From contig NC_089186.1 of the NCBI RefSeq assembly GCF_947507565.1, positions 2,356,001 to 2,420,000 on the forward strand: a stretch of DNA of 64,000 nucleotides, read 5' to 3'. How positions within the stretch are numbered: position 1 is the stretch's first letter; every line of letters begins with the position of its first letter. The notes below the pieces were generated by a model that was given only the letters and a program-made list of their open reading frames with translations, had not been told where the DNA came from and did no database searches. Position numbers and translations under genes: made by a program. Below, piece by piece: positions 21,192-30,172 of this stretch. Source of the DNA: Oscarella lobularis. Its lineage: Eukaryota; Porifera; Homoscleromorpha; Homosclerophorida; Oscarellidae.

Positions 21192-22231
21192 TCAGGCGTG
21201 GTCGCTGCTTCGCTGCATCGACTGCAAGGGAATACTGAAATTCTTATTCTCGTGCGGTCGAAGCGAGCGAAGCACTTGAGCGAAATGGTCCTTCATCTGA
21301 ACGTTCCCCTGTAGAAGCAGTCCGCCCATGAACGCAATCGCGACGACAGTAATCGCAATTTGCGTTGAATTAATAATCAGTCGAAGCCGGAAGTCGCTGC
21401 ATGAGTCGAGCGATATCATAGCTTGCGCTAGAGGCTGTAAAATCACTATGACGGCGACGGTGATAAAGCAGCGAAAGGAGCACGCCGCTAAACGCATGTT
21501 GCCTAGCAACGCATTCCATTTTTTCTGAAATCGCGTACGTTCGATATTCGCTTGTTTTCGCTTCTTCCTTCGTCGACGAAGTTGCGACGATATGACGAAT
21601 ATGTGTATGCGAAAGACGAGCATAGCGACGAGACATAGGAGTAGGGTCCCATTGAAGAGAATAGTCGATGGGAGGGAGAAATCCCCGGGCGCGTGGGAGA
21701 GACAAATCAAGCGCGTTTCAATCGGACTATATCCGGACTTTTCCGCGAAGGGCACGATGCCGAGAATCGCGCCGTAGAGCCAACAGAAGGCGACGAGACC
21801 GATTGTGAGCTTCGGTTTCTCGCCTTGACGAAACGGGAATACGATTCTGACGTACGTGTCGCCATTCGCGATCGTTTGCTGGAGAACGATGATCGAGACG
21901 AGCGACATGTTCGCGTAGCCGTTTAGATTGCACGCCGCCTGGCCCAATCGCCGCGAAATCCGACCGAGAGACAGTGCAGGGGAACGAATATCAATAGATA
22001 GAGCATAGAGGCCAGTGAAGCGCTTGCTAGATAAATATTTCTGCTCGTTGCCCGGAGATCTTCGTAGCGGAATGGAAGGGAGACGATTAGGCCGTTGAAT
22101 GCGCAGCCGAATAGGAGGAGGAGGAGTTGAATTGGGACGATGACGACGATGAAGGAGATTGTCCACGTTTTTTCGATGCACGCGTCGCTCACGTTGAATT
22201 GGGAGATCGATTCGACTGGCGTCTGATTCAT
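21192..22231 (-). pseudogene. rhodopsin-like GPCR, broken by one frameshift
   Basis: Seven hydrophobic segments are readable on the minus strand, but in two frames: TM1-TM2 and the end of extracellular loop 1 from ATG 22231 (NQTPVES.. to ..SVGFRGDWA), then TM3-TM7 and the tail in another frame ending at 21192. The switch lies at about 21930-21955, next to the TM3 Cys (AACNLNGYANMS). Nothing there looks like an intron. One added base, or two removed, would restore a continuous class A receptor, so this is either a pseudogene or a sequence error. The usual D-R-Y at the end of TM3 reads GDTYV, and TM7 lacks NPxxY (FMGGLLLQG). Ligand is unknown. A GSTO gene starts divergently at 22426. Confidence 0.75.
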
Positions 22232-22425
22232 TGCGTTGTGGGGGAGATGAGTGAGGTTTTACTGGCAGATGCGGGGGGGTAGTAGAGTGCTTAGGCGCTC
22301 TGCAGATGTCACACGCGACACGCGTGACTCCTGCACCTCTTTGTCTCGTGACGTCAATGGGTCTCGCGACGCGACAGGTGCAAGCGCGCTAAGCGGTCTC
22401 AAGTTCTTTGGATTCGCCGAAACGA

Positions 22426-23339
22426 ATGACAGACGAGAATCCGCTTCGCGGGGATCCTCCTCCGCTACCGAAAGGCGTCTCTCTTCGACTCTACAGCATG
22501 GAATATTGTCCATTCGCCGAGGTATCGTATAAAAAGTCTTCAGATCGCTTTCTCTTAGCGTAAAAGGCGCCTCTACGCAGAGAGTGCGCATAGCGTTGAA
22601 TCTCAAAGGGATTCAATACGACGTCATTAACTGTCACCTGTACAAAAAGCCGAAATTTTTGCTCGAAGCCAATCCGGTCGCGGCGGCAGTTCCCGTTCTT
22701 TTACACGAAGATTTGACGATCTACGAATCGCTTATATGCATCGGTAAGAAAAAAACGAGACTAAATTTTTAATTAGATAATTAATTAGATTACATTGACG
22801 CTGCGTTCCCGGATGGCAAGAAACTTTTCCCATCGAATCCCGGTGAAAAAGCGAAAGCTCAATTGCTAGTGGCAAATTTTTCAAATCAGGTATAGTTTAA
22901 TATATAAAATTTAAAGTATATACTTTTTCTATTTCTTTTCTATCTAATAGGTTATTCCTCTCTATTACAAAGATCTCTTTCAGCGCACCGAGGAATTGAG
23001 AACGAAGCTTCTCGATGCCGTTCACGTGCACGTCGAATCCGAATTAAAAAATTAGGTACGCCTTACTTTGGTGGCTCCGAGTGCAATGGAGTCGACGCCA
23101 ATATTTTCCCGTGGCTCGAACGTCTCTATGACTACGCCCAGAAGGGTATGATGGAATTCTCGTCGGATCGATTTCCATTGGCTTATGCTTATGTGGAGAG
23201 AATGATTCAAGTGCCCGGCGTCAAGGAAGTGATAAATAGTATTGATAATATGGTGAAGTTCTATGAGACGTATCGCGAAGACAAGTCCAAAACGCCGTGG
23301 AATGTCGATTCGAAAGATCCCCTGTACATTGGTGAGTGA
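22426..23339 (+). CDS. GSTO1: omega-class glutathione S-transferase, with an apparent frameshift in exon 3
   Basis: Exon 1 (22426-22521) encodes MTDENPLRGD..PKGVSLRLYSMEYCPFAE, where the active-site Cys of omega GSTs sits in YCPFAE. Exon 2 (22581-22743) gives RVRIALNLKGIQYDV and the cis-Pro region AAAVPVLLHED..IYESLICI. Then DYIDAAFPDGKKLFPSNP and the all-alpha C-terminal domain with FGGSECNGVDANIFPWLERL follow. In the last exon the frame is lost at a run of six A (about 23046-23051): one more A would continue ESELKKLGTPYFGG exactly as in human GSTO. The break is therefore either a sequencing/assembly error at a homopolymer or a recent null allele. The family performs glutathione-dependent thioltransfer and dehydroascorbate reduction in the cytosol. 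Confidence 0.87.
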
Positions 23340-23491
23340 GAACGAGAATTGAAATACTTTGCGTTATGTATTGCGCATGAGACGGTCACGTGTTTTGCGA
23401 AGGTAAGACACCACGAACACTCAAAAAAACACAGACAACACCGAACGCATACATGTAGCATATCTAGCACGTGCAAGTATAGTGTCTTCGC

Positions 23492-24781
23492 CTATTGAAA
23501 CGAATAGCGACCGCGCTTCGTCACCTTCACGTAAAATTCCCGAAAAAGCTTCCTCACGTGATCCTTCACCGGCTTGACTGTGGTTGAATAGGCGAACGGA
23601 CCGACAGCGAGCACGGCAGTGAGTACGAACACGTGCACGCTATCGTAGATGACGAGTTGCTTCGTGCTGATGTGTCCGGTGGCGAGCAGAAACGCCCGAA
23701 TCGTCAGCGGCAGGATAAAACCCGCTGTGTACAGAATCGCCGACGTCGAGACGATGAACGCATGCTCGGACACCTTCTTGCACGTATCCGCTTTAATCTC
23801 GGCAATCTTCTGCCGCGTCTCGGCGTCGATCTCCCCCTTCGCCGCGGCGACTTGCGCTTCGACGGTTAGCGCCTGCGAGAGCGACTCGATCGACGCGGAG
23901 AGCGGTTTCTTCGCTTGCAGACTCTGACGTCGCACTTCCGCGTCGTCGCCCGCCGTCGACGTCCATCGAATCGACGGCTCGCTGAGCCGTCGTCGCGCTC
24001 GCTCCCTTATAGCCCTCAATCGTTCCTCCTCGTCGCGACGGCGCTTCTCCTCTTCGATAATAGCGCGCTCGACGCTGCAACTGCGAATGCGCGACGCCGA
24101 GACGACGCTCTCAGCGCGCATCGTTCCCTGTCTCCACGCGCTGCGACCGGCGACGCGAAAAAGCCAGTTCATTGATAAGAGAACGACGACGTAGCAGACG
24201 AACAGATTCGCGTCCATGTAGCTCATCAGTATCTTCCGATCCGTATCCGTCTCCAAATTCGTCGCGCATATGAGTCGCGTCGAGAGAACGCCGAATCGAT
24301 CGTGGATGAAAAACGGTATCATTGCTATGGGAACGGAAACTAACCACGAAACGGCGACGACGTAGAGCCACGTGCGCGTCGAGAAGCGTTGTCCGCGAAG
24401 CGGATTAATAGTATTGATTACTTTTTCCGCGGCGAAGAGCGCGTGACCGACTCGAATGTTGGGCATGAGAAACGTGAAGAGAAATCCGTACGTCCAGCAG
24501 ACGGGATCGTCATCCGTCCATCTTCCGCCGTTGAGCATATTCCACACGATAATTGGGTGGGCGGCGGCGAGATATATGAATTTACCCGCGGATATATTCG
24601 CGAGGAGAACGTTGGTCGCGTCTCGACGAAGATTTCGATTCGTCGCGACGACGAGTACGATGAAGCCGTTGCCGAGGAGACCGCAGAATTGGACGAGGAC
24701 GTAGCCGAACGTGAATCCGACGGCGTAATCGTACGACCAATATCGACCGGTCGCATTCGAGGGAGCGAATGTGGCAAACAT
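23492..24781 (-). CDS. rhodopsin-like GPCR with long third intracellular loop
   Basis: Intronless frame of 429 residues from ATG 24781 (the open frame extends upstream without ATG). Seven hydrophobic segments are visible; N-terminal sequon NAT; TM3 Cys in DDPVCWTYGF. The end of TM3 reads AEKVINTINP instead of D-R-Y. ICL3 is very long (about 120 residues), highly charged, and rich in Arg, Glu and Ala. TM7 has GPFAYS in place of NPxxY. It is the most divergent member of a tandem set of three. Ligand and coupling are unknown; the long ICL3 may bind G proteins or arrestin. Confidence 0.8.
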   Translation of the reverse strand: MFATFAPSNATGRYWSYDYAVGFTFGYVLVQFCGLLGNGFIVLVVATNRNLRRDATNVLLANISAGKFIYLAAAHPIIVWNMLNGGRWTDDDPVCWTYGFLFTFLMPNIRVGHALFAAEKVINTINPLRGQRFSTRTWLYVVAVSWLVSVPIAMIPFFIHDRFGVLSTRLICATNLETDTDRKILMSYMDANLFVCYVVVLLSMNWLFRVAGRSAWRQGTMRAESVVSASRIRSCSVERAIIEEEKRRRDEEERLRAIRERARRRLSEPSIRWTSTAGDDAEVRRQSLQAKKPLSASIESLSQALTVEAQVAAAKGEIDAETRQKIAEIKADTCKKVSEHAFIVSTSAILYTAGFILPLTIRAFLLATGHISTKQLVIYDSVHVFVLTAVLAVGPFAYSTTVKPVKDHVRKLFREFYVKVTKRGRYSFQ

Positions 24782-24901
24782 GTTTCCTATTTGAACACTG
24801 AACACTGACTGATACGGACACAACACAACAAGACAACAAAAACGGCGTCTAAGTCTTCGCCTAGGAGTTCGACTTGTCTCCTCGATAAATATGCACACGT
24901 T

Positions 24902-25999
24902 TCACGAGGCGTCTTTGGGACGGGGATCGTTTCCACGGCGACAACAAAGGAATTTCTTCGTTATTTCGACGAGATGATTGCGAAGTTGTTTGGTTGGAAG
25001 CGAATAGATGAGTGGATTGACGACGAAGATGAGGTTGAGAATGAAGAGTTGAGTGGCGTAGATGTGGAAGTCTGTCGATCCGTATTCGTAGTCGGGGTCG
25101 TCATGGAGAAGAATATTATAGCCGGCTGGAAGGATAAAGGCGATCGTGTAGAGACCAATGGAGATCAAGACGGTCGTCCCCATCTGAGTGGAGGAGCTGA
25201 GGAGCTTGGTCAACGCCCTGCGTCGTTGGCGCGCCGCCGCCACTTCGACTTGGCTGCCCGTCGAACGTAGAGCGAGATATTTGTTGCCATAGCGGTTGAT
25301 GATCGTAGATATGATCACGTAGCAGATGATTGTGATGATCCAACAAACGACTAGCACCGTGCGCGAATACACGACAATGGCGTCGATCGGATTGTCGTAA
25401 TTGGGTCCGCAGGTGAGACGCGTTCGGAGGACTTTGTAGCGGCCCACGCCAACTAAAGGTGCCGTCGCAATACCGGCGCAAAAACTCCACGACACGAAAA
25501 TGACAAGGAGACTCATCTGCACTATCATCGTACGCTTCTTTTCAAAGTCATACATCGTTTTGATGCATTTTTCAACGCTGAGCACGGCGTGAGCGATCCA
25601 CCAGACGGGCAGAAGAGTCGTGTTGAAATAGGCGCTTATCTGACAGACGACGTCGTCGTCCCGCCAGACGCCGTAGCTCAACGCCGCCCAGATCGAAATC
25701 GGATGCGACGTTGCAAAATAGAGGAGCTGAATGAGCGCGACGTTGGCGAGAAGAAAGTTGTCGATGGTCCGCAATTTCGGACGCGTGACGACGGAGAAGA
25801 AGACGATCCCGTTGCTAGCCACGCCGAGCACGCCGAAAAGAATGTAGACAATAGCGATAGCGTGAGCATAGGCGGTCGTCCAATGGGCAATAGCTGTGTT
25901 CGTCATCTCTGTCGACGAAAGGTTCGACGTCGTCATCTCCTTCGATGAAAGGTTCGATGAAAGGTTCGACGTCGTGAAGTCTTCAAAGGTAAGCGACAT
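24902..25999 (-). CDS. rhodopsin-like GPCR, tandem paralog 2
   Basis: Intronless frame of 365 residues from ATG 25999 (MSLTFEDF). The N-terminus carries repeated NLSS sequons encoded by a 15-base tandem repeat. Seven membrane segments follow; ASNGIVFFSVVTRPKL marks the TM1/ICL1 region. TM3 ends SVEKCIKTMY (Glu-Lys in place of Asp-Arg). TM7 has an intact NPLIYSL, then a basic helix 8 and a CC pair (KKFLCCRR) that could be palmitoylated. It is very similar to paralog 3 in both protein and flanking DNA. Ligand is unknown. Confidence 0.85.
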   Translation of the reverse strand: MSLTFEDFTTSNLSSNLSSKEMTTSNLSSTEMTNTAIAHWTTAYAHAIAIVYILFGVLGVASNGIVFFSVVTRPKLRTIDNFLLANVALIQLLYFATSHPISIWAALSYGVWRDDDVVCQISAYFNTTLLPVWWIAHAVLSVEKCIKTMYDFEKKRTMIVQMSLLVIFVSWSFCAGIATAPLVGVGRYKVLRTRLTCGPNYDNPIDAIVVYSRTVLVVCWIITIICYVIISTIINRYGNKYLALRSTGSQVEVAAARQRRRALTKLLSSSTQMGTTVLISIGLYTIAFILPAGYNILLHDDPDYEYGSTDFHIYATQLFILNLIFVVNPLIYSLPTKQLRNHLVEITKKFLCCRRGNDPRPKDAS

Positions 26000-26129
26000 T
26001 GTTTTGGCGTATAGTGTGGGAAGAGGCGACCCTGCTCGATATAAAGGGACGATTCGGGTAAATTTTCTATGGGGGATTCGAAGGCGATGCTGTCTCGCGT
26101 TGTTCGACTGACGCAATGACGCAAGCGCG

Positions 26130-26720
26130 TCTGCTTCTCGAGTTTTGTGTAATTGGATACGTGATATATTGAACCGCCCTTCAAAGACATTCTAGAGTTT
26201 CTGCTTCCCTAATTAGAAACTGTTCGAAAGATAGCAGGGGGCCCCTTTGGCGTCGACATGGGCGCTTTTGTTCGCCGAACGCTTCTAACAAGTCGGTTTC
26301 CCACTTCTATTGTACTAATTTGCCGTCAAATGACTGACGCTTTTATCGCCCGTATGTCTATGTATCTATATCTAATTATATGTATATTATTTACGTAAGT
26401 ATATTGAGTTGCACTTGGGACATAATTTCTTTGCACGTAGAAAATTGGCGTCTTGAGACAAAGAAGAGACGGCGGCGGGGCGAAAGGGAACCATTGTGAC
26501 GACGGCACGGTATTGGTTGTCCAGGTGTCGTTGGAGCTCACGTTCATCGGCGAGGACGAGGGAACGGGGATCAGGCAAGACTCCGCTGTCGGAATTCGGC
26601 GGCTGGAGCGACGGATTACCAAAGAGTCAGCGGATGCGGCAACCGATCAGCGTCGCCCACTCGTGACGTCAGGGAAGGAGTGATATCAAGTCGTCCACTT
26701 CTTGAAAGGAGAGCAAAGGC
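26130..26720 (-). pseudogene. collapsed copy of RNF220 plus its shared promoter
   Basis: This stretch resembles 28060-28440 (GPCR 5' flank and RNF220 last exon) and then jumps to match about 29950-30210 (RNF220 first exon, promoter, and the first bases of the BIN1 gene). At 26395-26435 the minus strand reads AKKLCPKCNSI, the RING end of RNF220, but the next 13 or so bases present in the intact gene are missing. At about 26500-26578 it reads MPDPRSLVLADEREL, the RNF220 N-terminus. Everything between has been lost. It is a by-product of the GPCR tandem duplication. Confidence 0.75.
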
Positions 26721-26884
26721 TTCCGTTTCTCCATGCTCAGTGAGCCGTCGGCGCGACGAGGCCTAATAAACATTTCTATTCAACGTGCAACGGACGCACA
26801 GATACGGACAAAAGGAAACAGAACAGCAACTAAAAGTCTTCTCCTGGAAGTTCGACTTGTTTCCTCGATAAATATGCACACGGT

Positions 26885-27964
26885 TCAGCTGGGATTTGAA
26901 TCGTTTCCACGGCAACGAAGGATTGTCTTCGTTATCTTGACGAGATGATCGCGAAGTTTTTTCGTTCGAAGCGAATAGATGAGTGGATTGACAACTAGGA
27001 GGACGTTGACCAGAAAGAGGTGAAAAGCGGAGATGTTGAAGTCTGACGATCCGTAACCCTGATAGAGGCCCTCGCGTCCGTGATGGATGATCACTTGAAC
27101 CATGATGGGAATGATAAAGACGACGGTGTAAAGAATGACGGAGATAAAGACGGTGAACGACGTCTGAGTGGTGGATATCGCGACTTCGACCGACTCCCTG
27201 CGTCGTTGGCGCGCCGCTTCCTCTTCGCTGACTTTGACGCCGTTGAAGCTGCCCGTCATGGAACGTCGAGCGCGATCTTTCTTCCGATTGCGCACAACGA
27301 CGATACATATGCACAAGTAGCAGGCGAATGTGACGGCCCAACAAAGGAGTAGCACTATAGTCGAATACAGGCCAATGGGATCAATAGGATTGCCGTAATT
27401 GGGTCCGCAGATGAGACGCGTTTGAAGAACTTTGTAGCGGCCCTGGCCAAAGAAAGGTGCCGTCGATATACCTAAGCAAACAGCCCACGACACGATGATG
27501 ACAGTGAGACCCTGAAACATCGTCAGACTCTTCCTTTTTATGGCGTACCACACTCTGTAGAATTTTTCAAAGCTGAGCACGGCGTGAGCGATCCAGCAGA
27601 GGGGCAGAAGAGTCGCGTTGAAATAGGCGTTTGCCTGACAGACGTCGTCGTCGTCGCGCCAGTCGCCGTAGCGGAACGTCGCCCAGATTGCAATCGGATG
27701 CGACGTTGCAAAATAGAGGAGTTCAATGAGCGCCACATTGGCGAGGAGAACGTTATCGATGGTCCGCAATTTCGGACGCGCGACGACGGAGAAGAAAACG
27801 ATCCCGTTGCTAGCCAAGCCAAGCACGCCGAGAAAAATGTTGACTATAGCGGAAGCGTGAGCATAGGCGGTCGTCCAATAGACAATAGTCGTATTCGTCT
27901 CATTCGATGAAAGGTTCGATGAAAGGTTCGACGTCGAGATCGTGGGTTCCAAGGTAAGCGACAT
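26885..27964 (-). CDS. rhodopsin-like GPCR, tandem paralog 3
   Basis: Intronless frame of 359 residues from ATG 27964 (MSLTLEPT). N-terminal NLSS sequons are encoded by a shorter run of the same 15-base repeat as paralog 2. TM1 region ASNGIVFFSVVARPKL; TM3 ends SFEKFYRVWY (Glu-Lys at the DR position); TM7 VVNPLIYSLRTKKLRDH is intact. It lies next to the intact RNF220 gene, so this locus is probably the parent of the duplication that made paralog 2 and the collapsed RNF220 copy. Ligand is unknown. Confidence 0.85.
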   Translation of the reverse strand: MSLTLEPTISTSNLSSNLSSNETNTTIVYWTTAYAHASAIVNIFLGVLGLASNGIVFFSVVARPKLRTIDNVLLANVALIELLYFATSHPIAIWATFRYGDWRDDDDVCQANAYFNATLLPLCWIAHAVLSFEKFYRVWYAIKRKSLTMFQGLTVIIVSWAVCLGISTAPFFGQGRYKVLQTRLICGPNYGNPIDPIGLYSTIVLLLCWAVTFACYLCICIVVVRNRKKDRARRSMTGSFNGVKVSEEEAARQRRRESVEVAISTTQTSFTVFISVILYTVVFIIPIMVQVIIHHGREGLYQGYGSSDFNISAFHLFLVNVLLVVNPLIYSLRTKKLRDHLVKITKTILRCRGNDSNPS

Positions 27965-28362
27965 TGTTCGCGATCGATCGTTTGGCGCACAGTGTGGGAC
28001 GTCGCGACGCCGCTCGATATAAAGGGTCGATCGCAAACAATCGGGGTAAATTTTCTATGGGGAAGTCGAAGGCGATGCTGTCGTACATTTTCTCGCGTTG
28101 TTCGACTGACGCAATCGCGTCTGCTCCTCGGGGTAATGTTTATTGGATACGTGATATCGAACCGCCCTTAGGAGGCATTCTAGAGTTTCTGTTTCCCTAA
28201 TTAGAAACTGTTCGAAAGATAAAAGGGGCCCCTTTGGCGTGGACATGGGCGCTCCTCTTCGCCGAACGCTTCTAACAAGTCGGTTTCCCACTTCTATTGC
28301 TCTAATTTGCCGTCAAAAGACTGACGCTTTTATCACCCGTATGTCTATGTATCTATATCTAA
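27965..28362. other. duplicated 5' flank of the GPCR
   Basis: No gene. The stretch is closely matched at 26000-26390, including the TCTAGAGTTTCTG and TTAGAAACTGTTCGAAAGAT blocks. It holds the putative promoter of paralog 3 and the 3' end of RNF220. Confidence 0.6.
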
Positions 28363-30027
28363 TTATATGTATATTTTACGTAAGTCGCCAGGCGCTGTTA
28401 TTGAGTTGCACTTGGGACATAATTTCTTTGCACCCTAGAAAAATTGGCGTCTCGACACTAAGGAGACGGCGGCGGGGCGAAAAGGGAAAACAAACCAGTG
28501 CTCGAAGCCAACACACTTCGCAGAAAACGTGCCAGCAATTGACCGAGACAACGGGCGTTTGAAACGAATCCTAAGGGGAAGAAAAACAGAGTAAGAATTC
28601 CCATAGGTAAAAATATAGGCCCGTGTACCATGCAGACGAGACATCGCGTCGCTTGCGAACCCGGCCTTGAGATAAGAACATCAGAACGCGATTACGCGTA
28701 AATTAGATACACTAACCCTTCGTTTGAAACGCCGAGAGAACTATCTAGAGACCTTTGAGGCAGGCTACACAATAACCAATAATTATATAAAGATACACTT
28801 TATTTATTTATCATTTACTTGCTTATTACCGCTCCTCTCAGAGCCTGTCGCTGTCGTTCCTCACTCGGCTCGTCCGCTTTGCACGGAATCAAATCTGCTT
28901 CGGTGTACTGAACTTTTCCCAAAGCGCCACCATCGCCTTCAATGTCTAAGACTGTGTCTTCATCGCCGCCGGCACTGAGACGTTGATCGGAGAGCAGAGA
29001 CGTCGGTATCATCGTCGTCGCTCGCACGCGCGTCTCTCCGGCCCACGTGTACTCCTCAAAGTCATTTGCATCACTTCCATCCGCCACTGGCTACAAAGTC
29101 TCATGGAAGAAAAATTCCTAATAAATCAATAAGTATATCTATACTGAAGGTGCTGATGATGACGATCCCAAGCATTCGTCGATGTGTTCGTTCACCGCGT
29201 TCGCGTCGCCGTCGATGACGCGACTGCAGATTGGACACGTGGGGAGACCGCTGGGCGACGTGGTGGGAACTTCCAAAATTATTTAAATCTTTATACAGGT
29301 AAGCGCGCTGTTTTCTTTTTCGTTCTTACCTCGCAGACTGCGTTTGTATTTATTGCGCTGAATGCACTCGAGAGCCTAACAATGCATTTTGGCTATACCA
29401 AAAAGCATTAATCTATATATATGTACTCGTTTGGCTCGGACTGTCGCCAGTGCCTGCGTTTCGCCGTCGTCGTTTCGAGGCTCCTCGGACGCGGATCCGA
29501 CGGCCCTTTTCCGCCTTCTCTTACTAGTATAAAACCCTCAGACGACAGTACTAAAATATCTATTTCTTTATCTATACAGTTTTGCATGGGAGTCTGATTC
29601 CTGGAGGCGGCACTGTTCGACGTGCCAGTGCTTTTGCAGATCGGAAGGCTTGAGGAATACGTCGCAGATTGGACACTGGACACTCGAACCCAAACCTAAA
29701 TTTTGAATCCCACCCGATACCTAGATTCTAATCAGACGGAACACCTGTGAAAGTACACTTTTTTCTATCTCGTCTCGGTCTCAAATCAAAATCGACGGCG
29801 ACGGCGGCGGCGGAGGCGGGGGAGTCTAGTACAGCTTTGTTTTTCTGACGAAGGCTGCTTCTCATTGCAGGTGCCGGAGCGGATGTCGGCGTTTCTGTCT
29901 TTTCCGTCATTCCTTTCTGCCGGATATCGGATTGCCGTGACCTGATTGACGACGGCACCGTATTGCTCGTCGGGTGTCGTCGTAGCTCGCGTTCGCCGGC
30001 GAGGACGAGGGAACGGGGATCAGGCAA
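28363..30027 (-). CDS. RNF220: E3 ubiquitin ligase RNF220
   Basis: Spliced minus-strand gene. Exon 1 from ATG 30027 (MPDPRSLVLAGEREL). Next is a zinc-finger exon CPICDVFLKPSDLQKHW (about 29590-29680), a Lys/Arg-rich exon, a second zinc-finger-like exon CPICSRVIDGDANAVNEHIDECL (about 29165-29280), the conserved block YTWAGETRVRAT..VQYTEADLIPC..QRQALRGAVIS (28815-29075), then a RING split over three exons: RCLVCM | DSFQTPVVSVNCWHVFCEVCW | GAKKLCPKCNSITAPGDLRKIYI-stop. The C-terminus is almost identical to human RNF220. The RING has C-x2-C, C-x-H, C-x2-C and C-x2-C. Known substrates in vertebrates include SIN3B, and the protein also stabilises beta-catenin and modulates GLI. It is divergent from the BIN1 gene with about 145 bases between starts. 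Middle exon borders are approximate. Confidence 0.88.
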
Positions 30028-30172
30028 GACTCCGCTGTCGGAATTCGGCGGCCGGAGCGACGGATTACCAAAGAGTCAGCGGATGCGGCAACTGATCAGC
30101 GTCGCCCACTTGTGACGTCAGGTGAGGAGTGATATCAAGTCGTTCTATATCGACCCCACCCACCTCTTCCCA
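30028..30172. promoter_or_regulatory. bidirectional promoter RNF220/BIN1
   Basis: 145 bases lie between divergent start codons, and the stretch is nearly repeated at 26579-26700 in the collapsed copy. A palindromic GTGACGTCA-type (CRE-like) site occurs at about 30112-30120. The assignment is inferred from geometry. Confidence 0.55.

Noticed and set aside
24389-24808. Plus-strand frame of 139 codons in the GPCR cluster
   Set aside because: Antisense to the intronless GPCR at 23492-24781.
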